DNA of 64,000 bases, from NCBI GenBank assembly GCA_017534745.1, contig JAFXVX010000003.1:62001-126000 (forward strand), written 5' to 3'. The DNA comes from Bacteroidales bacterium. Its GTDB lineage: Bacteria; Bacteroidota; Bacteroidia; Bacteroidales; UBA932. Every line of letters begins with the position of its first letter. Position 1 is the first letter of the stretch. The translations under genes were made by a program, and so were the position numbers. Below the pieces are notes generated by a model, which was not told the DNA's origin, made no database searches, and saw only the letters and a program-made list of their open reading frames with translations. Shown here piece after piece: positions 49,030-56,585 of the stretch.

Positions 49030-51075
49030 CTATTCAAGGCCGCGGCCGCGGAGGAGGGAGGCGGGGTCGGGGTCGGCGCCACGCCAGGAACGGTAGAGGG
49101 TCATAGGCTCTTCGCCGCCGCCCTTCTCAAGGAAGGTCTCGCGGAAGGAACGCGCCGTCTCGGGATTGTAGATCCCGTCGGCGACGAACTTCTCAAAGGC
49201 GTCGCGCTCGAGAACCTCGGACCAGAGGTAGCTGTAGTAGCCGGCGGAGTAGCCGCTGTTGAAGATGTGGTTGAAGTAGGTCGTGCGGTAGCGCGGGATG
49301 ATCTCCTCGATGAGGCCCATGTCGTCGCAGACCCTGTCTTCGAAATCACGGACGGCGGCGGAACGGCCTTCAACCGAGCCGTCGGCCTCGAAGGGCTCGA
49401 GGGCTGCGGCGTCAAGTTCGTGCCAGCGCATGTCGAGGATCGATGCGGCGCAGAGCTCGCCTGTCGTGAAGCCCTGGTTGAATTTCAGGGAGTTGTTGAT
49501 CTTCTCCACAAGGGCGTCGGGGATAGTCTCGCCAGTCTGGTAGTGGTGGGCGTACTGCGCAAGGATTTCCTTTTCGAAGGCCCAGTTCTCGTTGAACTGC
49601 GAGAAGGTCTCGACGAAATCACGGGCGACGGAAGTGCCGCTGACAGTGATGTAGTGGCACTTTGTGAGGAAGCCGTGGAGGGCGTGGCCGAACTCGTGGA
49701 AGGCCGTCTCGACCTCATCGACGGTGAGGAGCGAAGGCGCCTCCTCCGTTGCCGGAGGGAAGTTGCAGCAGTTGACGATGACGGGGCGGATGTCTTTGCC
49801 GGAGGCATCAACCATCTGCTCGCGGAAGTTGTTCATCCAGGCGCCGCCGCGCTTGATGTCGCGGGAGAACCAGTCGCAGTAGAAGACGCCGAGGAGCGAG
49901 CCGTCGGCGTCTGCGACCTTCCAGGCCGTGACGGCGGGGTTGTACACCTCCACCTCGGGAGCCGGGGTAATCTTCACGCCATAGACTTTCTCGGCGGCGT
50001 AGAAGACTCCCTTGCGGACGCTGTCCACCTGAAAGTAGGGCTTGGTCTCGTCTTCGTCGAGGTCATACTTGGCCTTGCGGACCTTTTCGGCATAGTAGAA
50101 CCAGTCCCAGGGCTCGATCTTCGAGCCTTCGGGAAGGAGCCCGGCCTTGACGTCTTCGTCCATAATCTTCTGCATATCATAGACTTCCTCCTTGGCTTTC
50201 TTCATCGAGGAGGCCATAATCTTGCCGAGGAAAGTATTCACGGTCTCCGGGTCTCTTGCCATCTTGTCGGCAAGGAGGTATGCCGCCGAGGAGGGGTAGC
50301 CGAGAAGGGCCGCCTTCTCCGTGCGGAGTTTCATAATTTCGAGAACTACGGCGTTGTTATCCTTGTCGTTGCCGTGGTTTCCGCGGGTAGAATAGGCGTG
50401 GAAGGCCTTTTCGCGGGCGGCGCGGTCCGCCGTGGAAGCCATATAACCGGGATATGCCGACACGGTGATGCCGGTCGCCTCCTTGAAAGCGTTGTTCTCC
50501 GCGAGGAGGTTGTTGCCGAAGGTCTGCGAGAGGACGGCGAGGCGGGCGTTGATCTCCTTGAAACGGGCCTTGCCGGCCTCGTCGAGAGCGACGCCGTTGC
50601 GGACGAACCTCTCGTAGAGTTTCTTCACTACCATCTTCTGCTCGCGGGTCAGTTCTTCATCGCCTTCATAGACAGCCTTGATCCTCTCGAAGAAGGCGTC
50701 ATTCATGAATATCTCGTCATCGGCGGCTGTCACGAGGGGAGTTATCTTCTCCTCGAGCTCCTGCATCGAGGGGGTGGCGTCCGACTCGGCGAGGTTGTAG
50801 AACACGCCGGTCACCTTGGCGAGAAGGGCTCCGGAGAGTTCGTAGGCCGCGACCGTGTTTTCGAAGGTCGGGGCGTCCGGGCATGCGATGATGGCCTCAA
50901 TCTCAGCCTTCTGCTGTTTGATCCCCTCCTCTACTGCCGGCAGGTAATCCTTTTCAGAGATACGGCTGAACGGGGCCGTCCCGTAGGGAGTGTCCCACTC
51001 CTCAAAGAAAATGTTTTTCTGAGCACAGGATGTCATCATTGCAAATGCTCCCAAAATTAAAGCGATACGTTTCAT
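49030..51075 (-). CDS. dcp: M3-family peptidyl-dipeptidase (Dcp-like) lipoprotein
   Basis: 681 residues. The lipobox MMTSCAQK (Cys17) indicates an exported lipoprotein. The zinc motif is TAFHEFGHALHGFL near residue 461 and the downstream Glu ligand lies in the helical region that follows. Typical Dcp pieces include TPYGTAPFSRISEKDYLPAV at the N-terminus and SGYSAGYYSYLWSEVL near the C-terminus. It releases dipeptides from peptide C-termini. It starts 5 bases after the upstream barrel gene. Confidence 0.94.
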   Translation of the reverse strand: MKRIALILGAFAMMTSCAQKNIFFEEWDTPYGTAPFSRISEKDYLPAVEEGIKQQKAEIEAIIACPDAPTFENTVAAYELSGALLAKVTGVFYNLAESDATPSMQELEEKITPLVTAADDEIFMNDAFFERIKAVYEGDEELTREQKMVVKKLYERFVRNGVALDEAGKARFKEINARLAVLSQTFGNNLLAENNAFKEATGITVSAYPGYMASTADRAAREKAFHAYSTRGNHGNDKDNNAVVLEIMKLRTEKAALLGYPSSAAYLLADKMARDPETVNTFLGKIMASSMKKAKEEVYDMQKIMDEDVKAGLLPEGSKIEPWDWFYYAEKVRKAKYDLDEDETKPYFQVDSVRKGVFYAAEKVYGVKITPAPEVEVYNPAVTAWKVADADGSLLGVFYCDWFSRDIKRGGAWMNNFREQMVDASGKDIRPVIVNCCNFPPATEEAPSLLTVDEVETAFHEFGHALHGFLTKCHYITVSGTSVARDFVETFSQFNENWAFEKEILAQYAHHYQTGETIPDALVEKINNSLKFNQGFTTGELCAASILDMRWHELDAAALEPFEADGSVEGRSAAVRDFEDRVCDDMGLIEEIIPRYRTTYFNHIFNSGYSAGYYSYLWSEVLERDAFEKFVADGIYNPETARSFRETFLEKGGGEEPMTLYRSWRGADPDPASLLRGRGLE

Positions 51076-51080
51076 ATATA

Positions 51081-52007
51081 TTATTGTTGTTCAGGCGCTT
51101 CACTGCCGGAAGCGTCCTTTTGTTTGCGGAATTTCAATATATCGTACGAGAATATGACACCAACCCTCACCTGGTCGAACGGCCAGTCGTGAAGGCCCCT
51201 CTGGTAGAGCGCGAACGGGCGGAACATCCACTCCTTCGGGCCCTCGATCCGGGCCCTTAGAGTCATCGGGAAGTCGCCGTCCCTCTCCCAGCCCCAGTAG
51301 CCTCCGAACTGCGCTCCGATGGAAATCCACCGGTGCTCATAGCGTGCCAGAGCTCCGAACATAATGGCGTCGTTCTGCCCGCCGTTTGTGACCTGCCAGC
51401 ACAGGAATCCTGCGCTGACGGCGAGCCTCACCGGGCCGAAGTTCTTGCCGATCGCTGCGTCGAAGAAGTAGCCGGGACTGTCGTAGGAGACACCGTTGGC
51501 GAAAGAGCCGTCCGAGGCCGTGCGGAGCGCGGCACGGATGGCTATCGCCGGGACATATTTCCTCTCCTTGAGGACGCAGAAATCGATGCTGAGGAATGCC
51601 GCGCCGGCATCGTGGCCCTTCCCCTTAAGGGACGGGTCCACCCTTCGCGCAGCCATGGCCTCGGGCCCCATATTCCACCACTCGCAGACGGGCATCCAGA
51701 ATGTGAGATTGACGCGAGGGGTCCAGAGCGGGATGGATATCTTGGTGTGGATGGCGAAGAAATTGTCCCTGCCGGAGGCCAGGAAGCCGTTCGAGTAGTC
51801 GCCGGCAAGCTCCGCCTGCAGGGTCGGGGAGACCGTCCCGTCCAGCATCTCCGGCACCGGGAACGCGTTGGGCCCGAAGTACTTCGGCGCAATCAGCGTC
51901 TTCACCGACCGGTCCGGTTTCACCAGCGGCACCTCCGCGTGCGCTCCCTGCGAGAGCAGTAGCCCGGCCGCCAACAGCGCTCCGACAATATGTCTCATTC
52001 CTTTCAT
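51081..52007 (-). CDS. Conserved outer-membrane/periplasmic beta protein, unknown function
   Basis: 308 residues from the ATG at 52007 (another at 51998). The signal peptide is clear (HIVGALLAAGLLLSQGAHA). The mature protein is rich in aromatic beta strands (FFAIHTKISIPLWTPRVNL, ISIGAQFGGYWGWERDGDFP) with even spacing, suggesting a barrel, but ends with a charged tail (RKQKDASGSEAPEQQ) instead of a terminal aromatic. It lies between rnhB and dcp. I do not recognise the family. Confidence 0.65.
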   Translation of the reverse strand: MKGMRHIVGALLAAGLLLSQGAHAEVPLVKPDRSVKTLIAPKYFGPNAFPVPEMLDGTVSPTLQAELAGDYSNGFLASGRDNFFAIHTKISIPLWTPRVNLTFWMPVCEWWNMGPEAMAARRVDPSLKGKGHDAGAAFLSIDFCVLKERKYVPAIAIRAALRTASDGSFANGVSYDSPGYFFDAAIGKNFGPVRLAVSAGFLCWQVTNGGQNDAIMFGALARYEHRWISIGAQFGGYWGWERDGDFPMTLRARIEGPKEWMFRPFALYQRGLHDWPFDQVRVGVIFSYDILKFRKQKDASGSEAPEQQ

Positions 52008-52032
52008 CAACTGTCAAATATAACTATTTCCC

Positions 52033-52653
52033 TTAAAACAGCGTGGGCTCCAGCTGCTTCGGGTGGAAGGAGAGGCGATGCCAGGGGGTGAGGCCGTGGC
52101 GTCGGATTGCTTCGATGTGCTCCGCCGTTGGGTAGCCCATGTTGCGCTCCCAACCGTACTGCGGGTACTCGGCGGCGATTTTCTCCATGAACTCATCGCG
52201 CCAGGTCTTGGCGAGGATGGAGGCCGCGGCGATGCTCGCGTAAGTCGCGTCGCCGTGGACGACCATCCGGTAGTCTTTCGGCGTAAAAGTGTCGAACGGG
52301 CGGAAACGGTTGCCGTCGATGAGGAGGAACTGCGGCTTCGGGGTGAGACGAAGGATCGCCCTCTGCATCCCAGTCACCGATGCCCATAATATATTAAGGG
52401 AGTCAATCTCCTGCGGGGACACGGCCTCGACGGCCCAGGAGATGGCTTCGGCCTCGATGACGGGCCGGAGCAGGTCCCGCTCCCGGCGGGTCAGCTTCTT
52501 CGAGTCGTTGAGGAGAGGGTGGTGGAAATCCTTCGGGAGGATGACCGCCGCGGCATAGACGGGGCCGGCGAGGGGACCGCGCCCGGCTTCGTCGCAGCCG
52601 GCTTCTATAAGGCTTTCGTTGAGGTATGGGAGGAGGTGATTTTCCTTGCGCAT
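52033..52653 (-). CDS. rnhB: Ribonuclease HII
   Basis: 206 residues. The catalytic start [30 protein letters not shown] and the later [19 protein letters not shown] carry the four acidic residues. It removes ribonucleotides from RNA:DNA hybrids. It follows the XRE gene by 9 bases. Confidence 0.96.
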   Translation of the reverse strand: MRKENHLLPYLNESLIEAGCDEAGRGPLAGPVYAAAVILPKDFHHPLLNDSKKLTRRERDLLRPVIEAEAISWAVEAVSPQEIDSLNILWASVTGMQRAILRLTPKPQFLLIDGNRFRPFDTFTPKDYRMVVHGDATYASIAAASILAKTWRDEFMEKIAAEYPQYGWERNMGYPTAEHIEAIRRHGLTPWHRLSFHPKQLEPTLF

Positions 52654-52662
52654 AGCGCAAAG

Positions 52663-53085
52663 TTAGTCATTTTCTTCCGGAATACGACGCCGCAGCATTG
52701 CAATGATATCTTCCTGATTCCGTATGGTTTCCTTCAGGCTCTCGACCAGGGCCATGAGGGCGGCTTTTTCACGCGAACCGGCCTCGAGTTTTTCCTCATA
52801 TCCGGCGACGAGGGAGGCCTTTTTCAGACCGTAGTCGGCCCTCTCCTGTTCGAGGCGACCGGCGCTGTCCGGGTCAGGGATGTATCCGAGAAGGAGTTCG
52901 TCAAGAGATACACCGAGGACTTCCGCAATTTTCCCGATACGCCGGCCGAGGATTTTGGTCGGGCCCTTTTCTATCTTGGAGTAGGCAGTCCTGGAGATGC
53001 CGAGGCTTTCGGCAACCGCTTTCTGTGTAAACCCAGACTTTTCACGTGCGCGGGTTATGTTTACCCGCATAGTTTTCTCATCCAT
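52663..53085 (-). CDS. XRE-family transcriptional regulator with coiled-coil tail
   Basis: 140 residues. The HTH domain occupies about 7-65 (ITRAREKSGFTQKAVAESLG, ISRTAYSKIEKGPTKI, LGVSLDELLLG). The C-terminal half is a charged coiled coil (about 75-133), probably for dimerisation. It heads the rnhB-barrel-dcp-rsmA run. The upstream region contains repeated GTAAA/TTTAC half-sites, which suggests autoregulation. A second start (ATG at 53070) is possible. Confidence 0.88.
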   Translation of the reverse strand: MDEKTMRVNITRAREKSGFTQKAVAESLGISRTAYSKIEKGPTKILGRRIGKIAEVLGVSLDELLLGYIPDPDSAGRLEQERADYGLKKASLVAGYEEKLEAGSREKAALMALVESLKETIRNQEDIIAMLRRRIPEEND

Positions 53086-53093
53086 ACTAAGGG

Positions 53094-53101
53094 CAAAATT
53101 A
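53094..53101 (-). promoter_or_regulatory. -7 box of the XRE gene
   Basis: TAATTTTG on the minus strand, 8 bases before the ATG at 53085; the message would have little or no leader. Confidence 0.5.
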
Positions 53102-53105
53102 GCCC

Positions 53106-53160
53106 GTAAACCCCGGATGGAGGGTAAATTTTTACTTTACAATGTAAAGAAAAAGTTTAC
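53106..53160. promoter_or_regulatory. Array of GTAAA/TTTAC half-sites, likely XRE operator
   Basis: GTAAA at 53106, 53124 and 53144; TTTAC at 53131, 53136 and 53156. CTTTACA-A-TGTAAAG (53135-53149) is a perfect palindrome, and GTAAA-TT-TTTAC (53124-53135) a second. They lie over the -33 region of the XRE promoter, in the gap shared with the divergent HTH-like gene. Confidence 0.55.
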
Positions 53161-53226
53161 ACGAATATAAAAAACATTAAAAGTCATTAAAAAACAAAAA
53201 AATCAGACTACCCGCGGCCCCGATTC

Positions 53227-53258
53227 TTTGGATTTACGCCGCCTGCTTTTCATATTTG
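53227..53258 (+). promoter_or_regulatory. Promoter of the small HTH-like gene
   Basis: TTTG (53227-53230), 20 bases, CATATTTG (53251-53258): one mismatch in the -7 box, good spacing. The start site would be near 53265, so the ATG at 53279 rather than an upstream one is the likely start. Confidence 0.55.
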
Positions 53259-53278
53259 CCGAAGAAAACTTTGAAGCC

Positions 53279-53530
53279 ATGAAAGATATTTTCCACTTCT
53301 ACGCGCTGTTCGAGAAACTTCTCGACGAAGAGTACCTGTTCGTCCATCCGTCGGTCGATTTCCGCAGCATCTGCAGGGCAATCAGGGCGCCGCGCCGCCG
53401 GCTGGATAAATATATATACAGCGAGCTCGGCATGGGCGGCGACGAGGTGATCAGGACCTATCGCAGCTGGTGGGAGCGGGGACTTCAGTCCAAATACGGC
53501 AAATCTTTCCGATTTACCCCTGCGAGGTGA
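53279..53530 (+). CDS. Small HTH-like protein, unknown function
   Basis: 83 residues (MKDIFHFYALFEKLLDEEYL onwards). The helical pattern DFRSICRAIRAPRRRLDKYI followed by SELGMGGDEVIRTYRSWWER resembles the second half of an AraC-type DNA-binding domain, but only one HTH is visible. It is divergent from the XRE gene and shares its intergenic region, so the two may be linked in regulation. Assignment is by pattern only. Confidence 0.5.
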   Translation: MKDIFHFYALFEKLLDEEYLFVHPSVDFRSICRAIRAPRRRLDKYIYSELGMGGDEVIRTYRSWWERGLQSKYGKSFRFTPAR

Positions 53531-53551
53531 TGTTTTCTCCGCTCTTTTTAC

Positions 53552-53580
53552 TATCTTTGCCCGATGTCCCCGGACCGGGG
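53552..53580 (+). promoter_or_regulatory. -7 box and leader palindrome of the EF-G2 gene
   Basis: TATCTTTG (53552-53559) fits the -7 consensus; the start site would be near 53566. CCCCGG-A-CCGGGG (53568-53580) would form a hairpin at the 5' end of a leader of about 50 nt. No good -33 TTTG. Confidence 0.5.
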
Positions 53581-53618
53581 CGACCAGTACACTGAAACAA
53601 AGCAATAAACAATAACAA

Positions 53619-55757
53619 ATGAAAACCTATCAGACTAAAAACATCCGCAACGTGGTTCTCATCGGCGGCTCCCGCTCAGGCAAGACCACGCTGTCAGAAG
53701 CTATGCTCTTCGAAGGCAAGGTGATCGACCGCCGCGGCTCCGTCGAAGACAAAAACACCGTCTCCGACAACACCGAGTTCGAGCAGACCAACCAGAAATC
53801 CATCAACGCGACTCCGCTGTACGCCGAGTTCGGCGGCTGCAAGATCAACGTGATCGACGCCCCCGGTTCCGACGACTTCAGCGGCGGTGCGCTTTCCGCC
53901 TTCAAGGTGGTCGAGAGCGCCGTTATGGTTATGAACGGCACCGCCGGTGTCGAGGTCGGCACGACCATCTTCGCCCGTTACGCCGACAAGTACGGCATCC
54001 CGATGATCATCGCGGTCAACCAGATGGACCACGAGAAGGCCAACTGGGATCTCGTCCGCACCGCTATCGGCGAAGAGTTCGGCAAGAAGGCAGTCATCTG
54101 CCAGTTCCCCGTGAACCCGGGCCCCGGCCTCGAAGGTTTTGTGGACGTCATCACAATGAAGTTCTACAACGCCAAGAACGAGGAGCTTGAAATCCCCGCC
54201 GCCTACGCCGACGAAGCAGAAGAGCTTCGTGCCGAGCTTATGGAGAAGGCCGCTGAAGGTTCCGACGAGCTCATGGAGAAGTTCTTCGACACGATGGAGC
54301 TTTCCACTGAGGAGATCCGCGAAGGTCTCCGCGCCGCCCTTGTGGCCGGCGAAGCCATCCCCGTCTTCTGCACCGCAGCAAAGAGCAATATCGGTGTCCG
54401 CCGCCTCATGGAGTTCATCGTCAACGTCGCTCCTTCACCGGAAGGCAAGGTCGAAAAGACCGTCGAGGGCGGCGAGCTCAAGTGCGACCCTGCAGGCCCG
54501 ACCGCCATCTTCATCTTCAAGACCTCCGTCGAGCAGCACCTCGGTGACGTCTCCTACTTCAAGGTGATCAGCGGCACCCTCAACGAGGGCGCTGACCTCG
54601 TCAACCCCGAGACCGGCAACGGTGAGCGTCTTTCCGCTATCTATTCCGTCGCTGGTGCCAAGAAGGAGAAGGTTGCTTCCATCGCCGCCGGCGACATCGG
54701 CTGCGTCATGAAGCTCAAGGCCGGAAAGACCGACGTGACCCTCGCCCAGCCCGGCGTGGACGCCGTCGCCCACATGGTCCTCCCCGATGCCAAGTACCGC
54801 TGCGCCGTCAAGGCCGTCGATAAGAACGACGAGGCCAAGGTCGGTGACGCCCTCAACAAGATTGCCGCCCAGGATCCGACCATCGGTGTCGAGTATTCCA
54901 AGGAGCTCCGCCAGACCATCCTTTCCGGCATGGGTGAGCAGCACATCAACTACGTCAAGTGGAGAGTCAACAACGAGTTCAAGCTCAACGTCGAGATCTT
55001 CGCCCCGAAGGTTCCGTACCGCGAGACCATCACCAAGGTTGCAACCGCGACCTACCGCCACAAGAAGCAGTCCGGCGGCGCCGGCCAGTTCGGTGAAGTC
55101 TCCATGCTCATCTGCCCTTACATCGAGGGTGAGCCCGCAGGCAACAAGTTTAAGATCGACGGCAAGGAGACTGAGCTCAAGATCAAGAATCAGCAGGTCT
55201 TCGACCTCGAGTGGGGCGGCAAGCTTGAGTACATCAACTGCGTCGTCGGTGGCGCCATCGACGAAGGCTTCATGCCCGCTATCCTCAAGGGTATCAACGA
55301 CAAGATGGCCGAAGGCCCTCTGACCGGTTCCTACGCCCGCGACATCCGCGTCTATGTTTACGACGGCAAGATGCACCCGGTCGATTCCAAGGAAATCGCC
55401 TTTATCATCGCTGGCCGTAACGCCTTCAAAGAGGCCTTCCGCAACGCCGGTCCGAAGATTCTCGAGCCCATCTACAACGTTGACATCATCACCCCGAACG
55501 AGTATGTCGGTCCCTGTATGTCGGATCTCAACACCCGCCGCGGTATGATCATGAACCAGGACATGGACAAGGGCTTCACCGTCCTCCACGCCCGCGTTCC
55601 GCTCGCCGAGCTCTACCGCTACTCGACCATCCTGAGCTCGCTCACCGGTGGTGCCGCGACCTTCACGATGACCTTCGCCGAGTACGTCCAGGTTCCCGCC
55701 GACGTCCAGACGAAGCTCCTCGCCGAGTACGCCGCCCAGGAGCAGGAAGAGGACTAG
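53619..55757 (+). CDS. Elongation factor G paralogue (EF-G2 type), GTPase motif altered
   Basis: 712 residues with all EF-G domains. The P-loop is GGSRSGKTT (16-24), without the usual AHIDxGKT. Switch I is EQTNQKSINA (55-64) in place of EQERGITI. In switch II the catalytic His of DTPGH is Ser84 (DAPGSDDF), and the base motif is NQMD (134-137) rather than NKMD. Domain IV (GGAGQFGEVSMLI, GSYARDIRVYVYDGKMHPVD) is intact. A Bacteroides EF-G paralogue lacking GTPase activity and used in starvation is known. The normal fusA is not in the window. Confidence 0.9.
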   Translation: MKTYQTKNIRNVVLIGGSRSGKTTLSEAMLFEGKVIDRRGSVEDKNTVSDNTEFEQTNQKSINATPLYAEFGGCKINVIDAPGSDDFSGGALSAFKVVESAVMVMNGTAGVEVGTTIFARYADKYGIPMIIAVNQMDHEKANWDLVRTAIGEEFGKKAVICQFPVNPGPGLEGFVDVITMKFYNAKNEELEIPAAYADEAEELRAELMEKAAEGSDELMEKFFDTMELSTEEIREGLRAALVAGEAIPVFCTAAKSNIGVRRLMEFIVNVAPSPEGKVEKTVEGGELKCDPAGPTAIFIFKTSVEQHLGDVSYFKVISGTLNEGADLVNPETGNGERLSAIYSVAGAKKEKVASIAAGDIGCVMKLKAGKTDVTLAQPGVDAVAHMVLPDAKYRCAVKAVDKNDEAKVGDALNKIAAQDPTIGVEYSKELRQTILSGMGEQHINYVKWRVNNEFKLNVEIFAPKVPYRETITKVATATYRHKKQSGGAGQFGEVSMLICPYIEGEPAGNKFKIDGKETELKIKNQQVFDLEWGGKLEYINCVVGGAIDEGFMPAILKGINDKMAEGPLTGSYARDIRVYVYDGKMHPVDSKEIAFIIAGRNAFKEAFRNAGPKILEPIYNVDIITPNEYVGPCMSDLNTRRGMIMNQDMDKGFTVLHARVPLAELYRYSTILSSLTGGAATFTMTFAEYVQVPADVQTKLLAEYAAQEQEED

Positions 55758-55779
55758 TTCCCCGGCTGTTTTTGGAATG

Positions 55780-55813
55780 AAGGCCCGGACCGCAAAAAGT
55801 CCGGGCCTTTTTT
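55780..55813 (+). terminator. Terminator of the EF-G2 gene
   Basis: AAGGCCCGGAC (55780-55790) pairs perfectly with GTCCGGGCCTT (55799-55809); loop of 8 bases; T-run to 55813. The T-run also forms part of the -33 element of the next promoter. Confidence 0.88.
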
Positions 55814-55855
55814 GCATTTATACGAAAATGTTATACTTTTGTAAAAAAGATAACA
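55811..55855 (+). promoter_or_regulatory. Promoter and operator of the VapBC-like pair
   Basis: TTTG (55811-55814), 19 bases, TACTTTTG (55834-55841): a full match to the phylum consensus. TGTTAT (55829-55834) and ATAACA (55850-55855) form an inverted repeat around the -7 box, suited to binding by the ribbon-helix-helix antitoxin. The likely start site (about 55848) leaves a short leader before the ATG at 55861. Confidence 0.7.
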
Positions 55856-55860
55856 CTTTT

Positions 55861-56133
55861 ATGAGGACATCAATAGAACCCCGCGTACAGACAGCCTTCC
55901 GGCTTCCGGAGTCGCTGATCTGGCGTGTCAAAAGAGAGGCCTCCAAAGAGGGGATTTCCGTCAACAGGTTTGTAGAGCGCGCCATCGCCCAGGCGACTGA
56001 GCTCGACTGGCCGGTAATCCCGGAGGATTATGAACTGGAAGACAATTTGTCGGAGACTCAGTGCTGCCTTGGTATGCCCTCCAGGGAGGAAATCGAGGCG
56101 GATTCGCGAATGGCACATATCCTTGGATTATGA
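55861..56133 (+). CDS. Ribbon-helix-helix antitoxin (VapB-like)
   Basis: 90 residues from the ATG at 55861; an earlier in-frame ATG (55777) lies in front of the terminator and promoter and was rejected. The N-terminal RHH DNA-binding fold is RVQTAFRLPESLIWRVKREA followed by SVNRFVERAIAQA. The acidic C-terminus (PEDYELEDNLSETQ) probably wraps the toxin. Its stop overlaps the toxin start as ATGA. Confidence 0.82.
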   Translation: MRTSIEPRVQTAFRLPESLIWRVKREASKEGISVNRFVERAIAQATELDWPVIPEDYELEDNLSETQCCLGMPSREEIEADSRMAHILGL

Positions 56134-56564
56134 AAGCATTTATCGACACCAACGTCCTTCTCGACATCCTGATTCCCGGCAGGCAAAACTCCCTGGAATC
56201 TGCCGCTGTCTTCCGCATAGCCAGGACCTCATCCCTTGAGTTGTGTCTCAGCACTCAAAGCATTATCGATGCCGTGTATATCGTCTCGAGGAGCCCCGGG
56301 TTTGACAAAAAGAAGTTCCGCTCGGTCATATTGGACATCCTCAAATTCGTCAATGTCCACGGTATCTCGCACTTTTCCCTGCGCTCGGCGCTGGAGGAGG
56401 AGAACATAGGTGATATAGAGGATTGCGCCCAGGCCTTTTTTGCAGGAGAGTATTACTGCGACGTCATCATCTCCTCGGACAAGCGCTTCCCGCTTCCCCG
56501 CAAAATGGAGAAAATTCCCGTCATGACCTCCGGCGAGTTCATCTCTCGCCTGAAGAAGGCATAG
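56130..56564 (+). CDS. PIN-domain toxin (VapC-like ribonuclease)
   Basis: 144 residues from the ATG at 56130. PIN acidic residues appear in KAFIDTNVLLDIL (Asp6), NIGDIEDCAQAFFA and VIISSDKRFPLPRK. The middle SIIDAVYIVSRSPGFDKKKF is typical of the COG-type PIN toxins of Bacteroidales. It probably cleaves RNA when released from the antitoxin. It ends 21 bases before the convergent C69 peptidase stop. Confidence 0.85.
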   Translation: MKAFIDTNVLLDILIPGRQNSLESAAVFRIARTSSLELCLSTQSIIDAVYIVSRSPGFDKKKFRSVILDILKFVNVHGISHFSLRSALEEENIGDIEDCAQAFFAGEYYCDVIISSDKRFPLPRKMEKIPVMTSGEFISRLKKA

Positions 56565-56585
56565 CCCTGTTGCTGAAGGCTGCCG

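Noticed and set aside
49267..51060. 597-codon open frame on the plus strand opposite the M3 peptidase
   Set aside because: An antisense shadow of a well-supported peptidase gene, with no known motif.
54435..55817. 460-codon open frame on the minus strand opposite EF-G2
   Set aside because: Low-complexity Leu, Val, Asp and Gly antisense translation that runs through the terminator; not a gene.
55777..55860. Upstream in-frame ATG (55777) for the antitoxin gene
   Set aside because: It would place the EF-G2 terminator and the full-consensus promoter inside the coding region. The ATG at 55861 follows the promoter and starts a normal ribbon-helix-helix domain.
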